A stretch of 27,091 nt of DNA from CAZZCP01 sp964653235 (GTDB lineage: Bacteria > Bdellovibrionota > Bdellovibrionia > Bdellovibrionales > UBA840). The notes beneath the pieces are model-generated. The model was not told the origin of the DNA. It was given only the letters and a program-made list of their open reading frames with translations, and made no database searches. The stretch covers positions 1-27,091 of the forward strand of contig CAZZCP010000028.1 of NCBI GenBank assembly GCA_964653235.1, written 5' to 3'. Positions 16,720-24,827 of the stretch are shown in pieces. Made by a program: the position numbers and the translations under genes. The stretch's first letter is position 1; every line of letters starts with the position of its first letter.

Positions 16720-17595
16720 ATGGCAAAGCTCTACTCTATTGAAGGAAATACGCAAAAACTCGATGGCGGTGCCATGTTTGGCAATGCACCAAGGTTAATG
16801 TGGGAGAAGTGGATTGCTCCAGACGAATTGGGCCGCATACCTTTAGCTTGTAGGGCTCTACTTGTTGATTATGGTGATTGCAAGATTCTCTTTGAAACAG
16901 GGATCGGTTGTTTTTTTGAACCTAAACTTGCTCAGAGATTTGGAGTGCAAAATCCAGATCGTCATATGCTTCTAGAAAGCCTTAAGGCAAAATCTTTTTC
17001 TGCAGATGAAATTGACTATGTGGTTTTATCGCACCTTCATTTTGATCATGCAGGTGGCTTGTTGCCCACTTATCAAGAGATTCAAAATGGAAATCAAGGC
17101 TTGGTTTTTTCAAAAGCAAAATTTATTGTTGGGCTTGAAGCCTTTGCAAGGGCTGAGAACCCACATCCACGAGATCGGGCATCTTATATTGAAGGTCTAT
17201 CGCAAAAACTCAAAGATTCAGGTCGTTTGATTTTGGTTGAAAATGCTAGAACTCCCAAAGAGCTTGAGGGCAAAGTTGAGTTTTTTCTCAGCAATGGCCA
17301 TACGCCTGGGCAATTGCATGCCATAGTTTTGGGGCAATCAAAAAAAATCGTCTTTACTGGAGATTTGGTTCCTGGAACTCAATGGGTTCATTTGCCAATT
17401 ACTATGGGTTATGACCGTTACGCTGAACTGGTAATTGATGAGAAGAAAAACTTGTATGATATCACATGTGACAAGGATTACTTGTTTTTTTACACTCATG
17501 ATTATCAGTATTCCGCTTCTGCCCTTACGATCAATGAAGAACGCAAGTTTGTTGCCAAAGATCCAATCGAAGATTTGTCAGGTTTTTATTTGTAG
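16720..17595 (+). CDS. Metallo-beta-lactamase-fold hydrolase (lactonase-like)
   Basis: A 291-residue protein from ATG 16720; a TTG at 16699 overlapping the tetR stop is an alternative start. Metal ligands are all visible: SHLHFDHAGG (His105, His107, Asp109, His110), NGHTPGQ (His194), FTGDLVP (Asp215) and FYTHDYQ (His260). This HxHxDH...H...D...H set is typical of two-zinc MBL hydrolases, including AHL lactonases of the AiiA group. There is no signal peptide, so it acts in the cytoplasm. Its coupling to tetR and its position opposite a penicillin-acylase-family gene suggest a shared substrate class, such as N-acyl lactones. The substrate remains an inference. Confidence 0.82.
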   Translation: MAKLYSIEGNTQKLDGGAMFGNAPRLMWEKWIAPDELGRIPLACRALLVDYGDCKILFETGIGCFFEPKLAQRFGVQNPDRHMLLESLKAKSFSADEIDYVVLSHLHFDHAGGLLPTYQEIQNGNQGLVFSKAKFIVGLEAFARAENPHPRDRASYIEGLSQKLKDSGRLILVENARTPKELEGKVEFFLSNGHTPGQLHAIVLGQSKKIVFTGDLVPGTQWVHLPITMGYDRYAELVIDEKKNLYDITCDKDYLFFYTHDYQYSASALTINEERKFVAKDPIEDLSGFYL

Positions 17596-17625
17596 TAGAT
17601 ATTTTTTGGGGGTCGATCGCCAATC

Positions 17626-17642
17626 TGTAGGTTCTATCTACA
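17626..17642. repeat. Dyad TGTAG-N7-CTACA, copy 1
   Basis: TGTAGGTTCTATCTACA, preceded by AATC and followed by a run of six A. It lies in the 161-bp gap between the MBL hydrolase and DUF4331 genes. A near-identical copy is at 21169-21185. It could be a regulator site or a weak terminator. Confidence 0.5.
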
Positions 17643-17756
17643 AAAAAGAAACGCAAGAGAAAATAAGAATTAGCACAAAAGAATTAAAATAACTTAGCGC
17701 AAAATTAGTGGTTTTTGTCTAATTTAGGTATAGGCTTTGAGTATCAAGGGGGAAGT

Positions 17757-18506
17757 ATGATAAAAATATGGATCGCTTATCTAGCGTTTCTTTTTCTTAC
17801 ACCAGTATTTTCAATCGCTTCGGACCATGATGATGGTGAGGCAGATTTAAAAGGTAGAGCTCTTAACATTACAGACCTTTATGTGTTTCGAGAAGATAGC
17901 CAAGATGCAAATGCTGCCAACGGAGATCAGAATCTAATTTTGATTATGAATACCAATCCAAGAAGTCTTCCAGGACAAGAGTACTTCTTTTCAACCGATG
18001 CCTGGTATCAGTTTCATATTACTCAAAATGCAAGGGGACAAAAGACAGTTGCGCCAACCGGTCGAGAAGATATAGTTTTGCGCTTTCAATTTGAAGCTCC
18101 CACAGGTGATTTAGGAAGTAGAACTCAAAATATTCGCATGTCTTTCATTAAAGGTGGTAGAAGAGTGGTTGCCAACGTTGGGAGAACGACTTCAGTAAAT
18201 GCCTCAAAGGCAGGAAATGTTACCAATAATGACTTTTCGATTGATGGCAGTCCGATGACGGTTTTTGCTGGCTTAAGGCAAGATCCTTTCTATTTTGATG
18301 TTGAAGCCTTTTTTAAATTAAGAGCTTTGGCTGGCAATCCTGCCGAAGCCTTAGCGCAAATTCTTCCACCCGAGCGGGCTAAAGATTTTACCCACAACTA
18401 CAATATCAACTCGATAGTGGCTCGTGTACCTCTATCGCTACTTCAAGATAACCCTGACCAAAGCATCTTGGATGTTTGGACCACCATTATGGTTCCAAGG
18501 CAATAA
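17757..18506 (+). CDS. DUF4331 family exported protein (N-terminal-half form)
   Basis: A 249-residue protein from ATG 17757, chosen because of the strong GGGGGAAG ribosome site and the signal peptide that follows (MIKIWIAYLAFLFLTPVFSIA). The mature part begins SDHDDGEADLKGRALNITDLYVF, the characteristic start of DUF4331 proteins, and continues with LILIMNTNP, YQFHITQNA and DPFYFDVEAFFKLRA. Full family members continue with a segment of the form LGxPAVNE; here the protein stops at WTTIMVPRQ and that segment is encoded by the next, broken gene. The protein is exported and of unknown function. It may be a genuine short form or half of an original single gene. Confidence 0.8.
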   Translation: MIKIWIAYLAFLFLTPVFSIASDHDDGEADLKGRALNITDLYVFREDSQDANAANGDQNLILIMNTNPRSLPGQEYFFSTDAWYQFHITQNARGQKTVAPTGREDIVLRFQFEAPTGDLGSRTQNIRMSFIKGGRRVVANVGRTTSVNASKAGNVTNNDFSIDGSPMTVFAGLRQDPFYFDVEAFFKLRALAGNPAEALAQILPPERAKDFTHNYNINSIVARVPLSLLQDNPDQSILDVWTTIMVPRQ

Positions 18507-18518
18507 GGAGTAACGAGA

Positions 18519-19132
18519 ATGAATTCAAGATATTTTACCAATTTATTGATTGCAGTTGTGGTTCTGTCTGGAACCTTGGTCTTCCAGCGGTTAACGAAGG
18601 TTTGGTATTGAGTAATGATCTTTTAAATGCTTTTAATAGCATTCCACCAACTCTCGATTTAGACACTAGCAATGCGACTGTGCTTTCGGTTCTGCAACAA
18701 GCCCATGCCGTTTTAGATCTTGTCGATGATCTCGACGGAGTAGAACAATTCAGTGCAGGCTTTCCGAACAGTGAAGTCGTACGCGGATTTTTGCCTGATG
18801 TAATGAGAATTGATCTTGAGGTCGGTTTTCAAGCCAACCAAGCCGCTTACAATGGTGATGCAGTGGTTGTCACAGATCATCCTCTTGGAATCAATGATCA
18901 AAATGATGCTTTTATGCTTACCGGTGGTCGCAAACTCAAAGATGATGTTGTCGATATCACTCTAAGTTATCTCGCATTTAAGAATCCTTTTGCTGACGAT
19001 CAAGGGAATTTTACAGTAGGTGACAATGTTAGCTACCGCGGGGAAAACGATGTAACTCAAGGACATGATCGTTTATTTAATGAAGACCAAGATGGAAATG
19101 CGCAGTTTCCTTTCTTGGCCAATCCGTATTGA
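18519..19132 (+). pseudogene. DUF4331 family protein, C-terminal part, frame-broken
   Basis: ATG 18519 has an AAGGAG ribosome site and opens a signal-peptide-like frame (MNSRYFTNLLIAVVVLSG), but that frame ends in TGA soon after (about 18609). From about 18575 a different frame carries clear DUF4331 C-terminal sequence: LGLPAVNEGLVLSNDLLNAFNSIPP, VVRGFLPDVMRIDLEVGF and GRKLKDDVVDITLSYLAF, ending at 19132. A signal peptide joined out of frame to the C-terminal half suggests a deletion with frameshift in a second tandem DUF4331 gene, or a sequencing error. The 19133-19303 stretch after it holds nothing convincing. Confidence 0.6.
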
Positions 19133-19303
19133 TTTTGATAAACAATTATTGAGATTGATAAGATTATATTTCATTAGCATTTTAAGATCCGAATTTAAGT
19201 TTAGTATGGCTATCTCAGAATTTGAAAAAAGACTTACAAACAGATTACTACATACTCAATTTAAGTAATGATGAGTAAAAAAATCAAACTTTTAAAGGAT
19301 AAT

Positions 19304-19325
19304 GGGGGAAAGCAAGCTTTCCCCC
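19304..19325 (-). terminator. Terminator of spoVG
   Basis: A perfect stem GGGGGAAAGC / GCTTTCCCCC with a two-base centre lies just past the spoVG stop. On the minus strand it is followed by a T-rich but interrupted stretch, so it is a plausible though not classical rho-independent terminator. Confidence 0.55.
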
Positions 19326-19341
19326 ACGTCGACAGCGAAAT

Positions 19342-19638
19342 TTACTGCCTAGCTTTTTGTACTTCTTCAAGAGACTCACCCATGCTTTTGACCTCTTCTT
19401 CATAGGCCGCGAAAACTTTTTTCTCGATCTCATCGCGAGTTTCTTGATCGAGTGGATGGGCGATGTCTTTAAATTGACCATCTTTGCGTTTCTTACTGGG
19501 CATGGCTACGAATAAGCCAGTGTTTCCCATTATGACCTTTAGATCACGAACCACAAAACAGTTGTCGATCACAATCGTTACATAGGCCTTCAGCCGGTCT
19601 TCATTTACGGGAAAAATTTTAACTTCTGAGATTTCCAT
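19342..19638 (-). CDS. spoVG: SpoVG family regulator
   Basis: A 98-residue protein from ATG 19638, chosen because GAGGTGG lies just upstream and the family begins MEISEVKIFPV. The rest follows SpoVG closely: RLKAYVTIVIDNCFVVRDLKVI, GLFVAMPSKKRKDGQFKDIAHPL and a C-terminal helix. SpoVG is a small nucleic-acid-binding protein that controls septation, sporulation or virulence genes in Gram-positives and spirochaetes; in Gram-negatives of this type it is a general regulator of uncertain targets. The gene stands alone, with its own terminator. Confidence 0.93.
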   Translation of the reverse strand: MEISEVKIFPVNEDRLKAYVTIVIDNCFVVRDLKVIMGNTGLFVAMPSKKRKDGQFKDIAHPLDQETRDEIEKKVFAAYEEEVKSMGESLEEVQKARQ

Positions 19639-19859
19639 TGTTCCACCTCGATGAGTCTTGTTGTGACAAAATATTCGGAACAATGCGTTGCAGACTTTAT
19701 ACTTGCGTCCCTTTTTCTCAAACTGGTGCGAAGATTGCGACCAGTTCCCTATCTACATGGTTTTTCTACGAAAATTGCCCCAAAGAAATTACATTGCAGG
19801 GCAAAATAGATTGCGTCGCACCAGCCTCTAGGCAATAACAACACTCTCAAAAATCAAAT

Positions 19860-19934
19860 TGGGGTGTCGGCAAGCGGTAAGCCAAGAGGTTTTGATCCTC
19901 TCATTCGCAGGTTCGAATCCTGCCACCCCATCCA
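19860..19934 (+). tRNA. tRNA-Gln (anticodon UUG)
   Basis: The acceptor stem TGGGGTG pairs with CACCCCA, the D-stem is GGC/GCC, and the anticodon stem AGAGG/CCTCT encloses the loop TTTTGAT, giving anticodon TTG. The T-arm is GCAGG-TTCGAAT-CCTGC. The CCA end is encoded and the discriminator base is T. Confidence 0.93.
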
Positions 19935-19971
19935 TTTCTCGTATCAAATGATACCATAACAACCCAAGGTC

Positions 19972-21126
19972 TCAGGCGGAAATATCGATTTTTCCTTTTT
20001 TGCCGACAAGTAGTCTTTGTGAGCCAAATCTTACATGGGGTGTTTTTAAGGCCTTTATATACGCCCAGAACCCCAATAGATCGGTAAGTATAACAGACCA
20101 AGCAAAATCATATTGGCCGGTAGCATAGCGATGAATGTGGCCAGCAAATGTGGCTTTAAAACTCATCGTGACTAAAGACAAAAGAAAAAGATTAAATGAA
20201 AAACTATAAATAGAATAAAAGAAAGGCAGCCAATAAAGATTTTGAGTGACTTGCAATATGCCGAAAATCAACTTTCCATAAGGCATCTGTTGATTCGCTG
20301 TTAAAGCATATCGGTGAAGTTTTGAAATAAATGCTTTTTGATACATACAAGTGTTTTCAACAAATACTTCAGGGCCAAGGCAAAATTCCAAACCCTGATC
20401 TTGCGCCAATTGAGCTAGGCGAAAATCATCAGCTAAATAGCCAGAGATTTCTTGAAAACCATTGAGTTGCTCTAAGTTACTTTTTCGTATAGCGATACAG
20501 GCACCACATAAGTGTGCATTTTTACTTTTTGAGTGCAATTCGGGTAGCATAAATAAATATAGAGCTCGGTTGATACTAAAATTAAAAAGTTTTGCAAAAA
20601 AAGTTTCTCCACCATAATGACTGACCATGGCGCCGACAATAGCTTTGGGTTGGTTTTTAAGAATTTCGACTATCTTATAAATTGAATTTCGACTTGCTTG
20701 AGTGTCATCATCAGTAAGTATCAAATATGGAAATCGAGCATGTACATAAGCATGTTGTAGATTGCTCGACTTAGCCTGCCAAGCATCAAGAGTGGGGCGA
20801 TACAAGACTTTGACTCTAGGGTCTTTGTAGAGATTTGATCTTTTTATAAACTGATAATCGAGCTCACTTTGAGTGCTCAGAATGATTTCCATTGGTCCCG
20901 AATAGTTTTGTTCTAACCAGAGTGAGATGTTTTGCAATTTTCTTGCATGCATTTGAAAGCAAGGGATTAAAATACTGACGGGTAGTTTTAGGTATTCTTC
21001 TGGAAGTTTTCTAGCTTCTAGAATCGCAGTTCTAGTTCGTCGGTGGAGCAAGCTTAAGAGAATTAAGGTAGCCGTCAGGTATAGCCAAGTGAAAGTGTAC
21101 ATATATATGTGCCGAGCAATTTTCAT
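19972..21126 (-). CDS. Membrane glycosyltransferase, GT2/GT21-like
   Basis: A 384-residue protein with one N-terminal transmembrane helix (about 8-28) and two or three near the C-terminus (about 285-350). The catalytic part resembles ceramide glucosyltransferase-like (GT21/GT2) enzymes: PVSILIPCFQ, the region AKSSNLQHA, the metal-binding ILTDDDTQ (Asp139-141), LCGACIAIRKS, and LADDFRLA (Asp233-234). The usual final (Q/R)xxRW motif appears as KLHRYALT, with Tyr in place of Trp. It should transfer a nucleotide-sugar residue to a lipid at the inner-membrane face; the acceptor is unknown. It follows the HtrA gene by 71 bp and ends 38 bp from the oppositely directed tRNA. Confidence 0.78.
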   Translation of the reverse strand: MKIARHIYMYTFTWLYLTATLILLSLLHRRTRTAILEARKLPEEYLKLPVSILIPCFQMHARKLQNISLWLEQNYSGPMEIILSTQSELDYQFIKRSNLYKDPRVKVLYRPTLDAWQAKSSNLQHAYVHARFPYLILTDDDTQASRNSIYKIVEILKNQPKAIVGAMVSHYGGETFFAKLFNFSINRALYLFMLPELHSKSKNAHLCGACIAIRKSNLEQLNGFQEISGYLADDFRLAQLAQDQGLEFCLGPEVFVENTCMYQKAFISKLHRYALTANQQMPYGKLIFGILQVTQNLYWLPFFYSIYSFSFNLFLLSLVTMSFKATFAGHIHRYATGQYDFAWSVILTDLLGFWAYIKALKTPHVRFGSQRLLVGKKGKIDISA

Positions 21127-21168
21127 GCCCTATAGCAAAGGAAAGAAGGGCTTTTGTGAGAAGAAATC

Positions 21169-21185
21169 TGTAGATTCTTTCTACA
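21169..21185. repeat. Dyad TGTAG-N7-CTACA, copy 2
   Basis: TGTAGATTCTTTCTACA, again preceded by AATC, matches copy 1 at 17626-17642 in all but two positions. It lies between the htrA stop and the glycosyltransferase start. Confidence 0.5.
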
Positions 21186-21197
21186 AGCCTGTTCTTA

Positions 21198-22556
21198 TTA
21201 CTCTCCCTCTAAAAAGATAGCTACACGGTAGTTTTCTCGATCTACTCGCAATAGGTTGCTCGATTTTTTTAAGGCCTTAGCTGCCGCCTTTACCGAGCGA
21301 ATCTTTTCTCGATTTATATCTAGCAATACATCACCCTCTTGAAGCCCGGCATTGTAAGCAGGGCTTCCAGGCTCGATCGAGCTCACGACCACTTTTTTGG
21401 GGCGGTACTCAATCTTGTACTGAGTGGCAAGACTGCGAGTTAAATCTTTCATTGAAAAGCCCAGATTATAAGGGGCTTGGGTGCCGTTCGACTTTTGTTT
21501 TACATTGGGTCTTGGCAAGCTGCTCTGAGAGGATTTTGGAGGGGCTCCTACAGTAACATTAAACTTTTTTGTTTTGCCTTCGCGGATGACTTCAATTTTG
21601 GCTTTTTCACCTAATCCAACTCGAGCAATTAAATTTTGCAAACTACGCACAGAAGTAACCTCACTGCCATCCACTTTTTTGATGACATCAAAGGCTTGAA
21701 TTCCTGCTTTTTCGGCGCGCCCACCAGGTTCAACATCTCGAACCAAAACTCCAGACAAATCTTTTAAACCCAGCGCTCTTTGCGCTCTTGGATCTACGGG
21801 TGAAATCGCAATGCCAATGTAGCCTCGAGTTACTCTTCCGTCTTCTTTGAGCATTGGAAGAATTTTTTTCACTCCATCAATAGAAACGGCAAAACCCAGG
21901 CCTTCGGCGCCGCGAATGATAAAAGTGTTTACGCCAATAACTTCACCTTTTAAATTCACCAATGGTCCGCCAGAGTTTCCTGGGTTGATCGATGCGTCGG
22001 TTTGTAAGAAGGGAACAATTCCAAGGTCTAAAACTTCGCGGCCTTTTGCTGAAAGAATGCCATGACTCATAGAGTGGCCAAAGCCTAAGGGGTTACCGAA
22101 GGCAGCTACCCATTCTCCCACTTGAGATTCTTCCGAAGATCCTAACTTTAAGTATGGCAGTTTTTTGGGGGCTGAGATTTTGATCAAGGCAATATCCGTT
22201 TTTTCATCTCTGCCAATTACTTTGGCTTTGTATTTGGTTTCATCATCCTCATTGATTTGCACTTCAATTTCATCTGCTTTTTCGATAACGTGATTGTTGG
22301 TAATAATTAAACCACTCTCATCGATTAAAAAGCCAGAACCTAGCGACTGCGCTGGCTTTTGAAAATTAGGGTCACCAAAATTAAAGCCATAAAACTCCTC
22401 TAAAAATTTTAATCGAGGGTCCATCTCAACTCTTTGTTTGGTAGAAATATTTACAATGGCTGGATTCACTTTTTTGGCAAGTGCAACAAAGTCTGGAGCT
22501 ATAGCAGCAATGCTTGAGCTCGTATAGAAAAGAGCTAGAAAAAAGAAAAGCTTCAT
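21198..22556 (-). CDS. HtrA/Deg-family periplasmic serine protease
   Basis: A 452-residue protein from ATG 22556, chosen because AAAGGTG precedes it and it opens a signal peptide (MKLFFFLALFYTSSSIAA). The trypsin-like domain has the full triad: His89 in ITNNHVIE, Asp121 in KTDIALIKI and Ser195 in NPGNSGGPL. Two PDZ domains follow (about 240-325 and about 365-450: GYIGIAIS...AGIQAFDVIKKVDG and VSSIEPGSPAYNAGLQEGDVLLDI). It degrades or refolds damaged periplasmic proteins. It lies in a same-strand run after the degenerate M48 and DUF1844 genes. Confidence 0.93.
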   Translation of the reverse strand: MKLFFFLALFYTSSSIAAIAPDFVALAKKVNPAIVNISTKQRVEMDPRLKFLEEFYGFNFGDPNFQKPAQSLGSGFLIDESGLIITNNHVIEKADEIEVQINEDDETKYKAKVIGRDEKTDIALIKISAPKKLPYLKLGSSEESQVGEWVAAFGNPLGFGHSMSHGILSAKGREVLDLGIVPFLQTDASINPGNSGGPLVNLKGEVIGVNTFIIRGAEGLGFAVSIDGVKKILPMLKEDGRVTRGYIGIAISPVDPRAQRALGLKDLSGVLVRDVEPGGRAEKAGIQAFDVIKKVDGSEVTSVRSLQNLIARVGLGEKAKIEVIREGKTKKFNVTVGAPPKSSQSSLPRPNVKQKSNGTQAPYNLGFSMKDLTRSLATQYKIEYRPKKVVVSSIEPGSPAYNAGLQEGDVLLDINREKIRSVKAAAKALKKSSNLLRVDRENYRVAIFLEGE

Positions 22557-22638
22557 AAAAACACCTTTCGTCAAGTGACAGAGATATTATGAGTAGGCTT
22601 GCCAAAATGGCAAGGAGCAAAGCTCTAAGGCGAGTGAA

Positions 22639-22896
22639 TTATCTGCAAGACTCTGTATATTTGAGTTGCAAATCGGCGATCATTTGACTTAAAAAATTTT
22701 CTTCTTGAGTGTCTAAATTCCCTTTGGTTTTTTCGCGAAGTAGAATCAGTAAATCAATATTGAACTTAGCGGCCGCTAGATTCTTCTGAGTCTGTCCCGT
22801 GTTGGGGTCAGGTGCGATTCCCATAGAGATCAAGCTGGTTGAGCCAAGTGAGAGTATAAGGGTTGAAAAATTGGCCTCGTAATTTTGTTGATCCAT
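22639..22896 (-). CDS. DUF1844 family protein
   Basis: An 85-residue protein with the family pattern NFSTLILSLGSTSLISMGIAPDPNTGQ, then AKFNIDLLILLREKTKGNLDTQEENFL and a closing DLQLKYTESC. The family is common in deltaproteobacteria and related lineages and has no known function. A clear AGGAG site precedes the ATG, which lies 10 bp after the M48-like gene, so the two are co-transcribed. Confidence 0.85.
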   Translation of the reverse strand: MDQQNYEANFSTLILSLGSTSLISMGIAPDPNTGQTQKNLAAAKFNIDLLILLREKTKGNLDTQEENFLSQMIADLQLKYTESCR

Positions 22897-22906
22897 ATTT
22901 TAACTC

Positions 22907-23728
22907 CTATAGAGGAAAATACCCAACTAAGTTTTCAATCCTACTTTCAAAACTAGGTTGAGGATGAAAATATCGTGTCCAAGTATTTCTTGGCAAGGGA
23001 TTGACGATAAAAAGATGAGCCATGTCTACCGGAATTTCAAGAGGCTGGCTATAGGCATAAGATTGCAGCTTCCATAAAACCATGGCCAAGTCTTCGGGTT
23101 TCTCGAGCCAGGAGGAAGCTAGTTTGTCAGCCTGATAGTAATTTTTTTGGCTTATAGAAACAAAAGCCATGATACTAATAATAGGAGCAAGTCCGCGGCT
23201 TATAGGACCTATCTTATCTTTATCTTTTCTCGGTAATAGATTGTCTAGAAAGTGACTCGCACTTAAGACTGCTGCGGCGATGATACTACTGATGCCAAAG
23301 TTCAAAGTGTCGAGACGATGAATCTTGGCGAATTCATGTGCCAAGACAGCTTTGAGTTCTTTTTCATCTAGTTTCTCAAGCAAACTTTCACTGATAAAAA
23401 TTTTAGAATTTTTCCAACTTCGTCCTATTGAAATAGCAGTGGGACAAGAAAATCGACAAACATAGATTTTGGGCACCGGCATTTTGGCTTTTTTTGCAAG
23501 ATCTAGGCTGATTTCTAAAATTCCCCAGGGGTCATGACCTTCTAGTCTTTTTCCTTTCATCCAAGCTATAAGACGCACATCAGCATAATAGTAAATAAAT
23601 GCTGCCAACAAGAAGCTTAGAAAAAAGCCTAGCAAAAGACCTTGGCGCCCAGCTAAATGAAAGCCAGCAACCATAAAAGCAAGTCCTAGAGTCAAAAGAA
23701 AGAAAAGTGTTCGAAGGCTATTCGACAT
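22907..23728 (-). CDS. M48 (HtpX-like) peptidase homologue with defective zinc site
   Basis: A 273-residue membrane protein from ATG 23728. Two N-terminal transmembrane helices (about 5-45) are followed by the M48 fold: PKIYVCRFSCPTAISIGRSWKNSKIFIS, LDEKELKAVLAHEF, a further hydrophobic pair, and the C-terminal HPQPSFESRIENL. The active-site motif reads HEFAK (131-135) instead of HExxH, so the second zinc His is Lys. The distal ligand region reads NYYQAD where active enzymes have an E-x-x-A-D pattern; the Glu is Tyr197. The fold is kept and the catalytic site is lost, so it is probably a non-catalytic membrane protein. It is divergent from moxR. Confidence 0.8.
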   Translation of the reverse strand: MSNSLRTLFFLLTLGLAFMVAGFHLAGRQGLLLGFFLSFLLAAFIYYYADVRLIAWMKGKRLEGHDPWGILEISLDLAKKAKMPVPKIYVCRFSCPTAISIGRSWKNSKIFISESLLEKLDEKELKAVLAHEFAKIHRLDTLNFGISSIIAAAVLSASHFLDNLLPRKDKDKIGPISRGLAPIISIMAFVSISQKNYYQADKLASSWLEKPEDLAMVLWKLQSYAYSQPLEIPVDMAHLFIVNPLPRNTWTRYFHPQPSFESRIENLVGYFPL

Positions 23729-23834
23729 ACAGCTTAAGCATAGATCTGGCAAAAGCAAAGTGTCAAATCACTTGCACAACTTGCGAGAAAGCATGCTTTT
23801 AGAGAAAATAATGGAATATTATAAAGGAGTTACT

Positions 23835-24827
23835 GTGGAAGTAGACATTATCGCCCTAAATGCACAAATCCAAAAAGACAGCGCATTTGTAAATAAAATG
23901 ATGGATGAAGTTGGTAAAGCCGTGGTGGGGCAGAAAGAAATGCTCCAAGGTGTATTGATTGGACTCTTAACCGGTGGTCATATTCTTTTAGAAGGGGTAC
24001 CTGGTTTGGCAAAGACTTTGACCATTTCTTCTATGTCAAAAAGCATTGATTTGGATTTTAAAAGAATTCAATTTACTCCCGACCTTTTGCCTTCTGACCT
24101 CATAGGGACCATGATTTACAATCAAAATACTGGTGACTTTGCGCCCAAAAAGGGTCCCATCTTTAGTAATATTGTTTTGGCCGATGAGATCAACCGAGCT
24201 CCTGCAAAAGTACAATCTGCGCTCTTAGAGGCGATGGCAGAGAAACAAGTTACCATTGGTGATAATACCTATAGATTAGAGAAACCATTTTTGGTTTTAG
24301 CGACGCAAAACCCACTGGAGCAAGAGGGAACTTACCCATTGCCTGAGGCGCAGATGGATCGCTTTATGTTTAAGATTTTGGTTTATTATCCGACTCGGGA
24401 TGAAGAACTACAAATTTTAAATATGCTTCACTCCGACACTCCTCCAGAAGTACAGAGTGTGATTTCAAAAGAAGAACTCATGCATGCTCGAGACATGGTG
24501 AACAAAGTCCATGTGGATGAAAAAATAAAAAACTACATTGTTGAATTGGTAATGGCGACTCGAAAGCCTTCTGATTATGGTTTAGGGCACTTGGCAGCAC
24601 TCATCGAAGTGGGCTGCTCTCCTCGTGCAACAATTAGTTTGGTTCGAGCGGCAAAAGCCCATGCCTTTATTTCTGGTAGAGGTTATGTGAACGTCGAAGA
24701 TGTAAAGTCTATCGCCTATCCGGTCTTAAGGCATCGATTGATTTTAACGTATGAGGCAGAGGCCGAAAACATATCCTCTGATTCTGTGATTGGAGATATG
24801 CTTAATATTATTGAGGTACCTAGTTGA
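23835..24827 (+). CDS. MoxR family AAA+ ATPase
   Basis: A 330-residue protein. I chose GTG 23835 because AAAGGAG lies just upstream; in-frame ATG and GTG codons further up (23811, 23760) have no such site and would overlap the divergent gene region. Walker A is EGVPGLAKT (about 53-61), Walker B is LADEINRAP (about 115-123) and sensor 1 is LATQNPLEQEGTYPLPEAQMDRF. MoxR proteins act as chaperone-like ATPases for vWA-domain partners. The next gene overlaps its stop and encodes the DUF58 partner usual for this system, so this is the start of a moxR-DUF58-Bat-type operon. Confidence 0.92.
   Translation: MEVDIIALNAQIQKDSAFVNKMMDEVGKAVVGQKEMLQGVLIGLLTGGHILLEGVPGLAKTLTISSMSKSIDLDFKRIQFTPDLLPSDLIGTMIYNQNTGDFAPKKGPIFSNIVLADEINRAPAKVQSALLEAMAEKQVTIGDNTYRLEKPFLVLATQNPLEQEGTYPLPEAQMDRFMFKILVYYPTRDEELQILNMLHSDTPPEVQSVISKEELMHARDMVNKVHVDEKIKNYIVELVMATRKPSDYGLGHLAALIEVGCSPRATISLVRAAKAHAFISGRGYVNVEDVKSIAYPVLRHRLILTYEAEAENISSDSVIGDMLNIIEVPS

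Noticed and set aside
18476..18575. Frame open upstream of the second DUF4331 segment, starting inside the first gene
   Set aside because: The residues there are not like DUF4331, the start overlaps the preceding gene and has no ribosome site. The ribosome site belongs to ATG 18519 in another frame.
19137..19303. Short frame around 19206-19268 after the DUF4331 remnant
   Set aside because: It is about 20 codons with no ribosome site and no recognisable motif.
19684..19859. Possible promoters for spoVG and tRNA-Gln
   Set aside because: Partial -35 or -10 matches exist, but none with proper spacing and agreement to be called.
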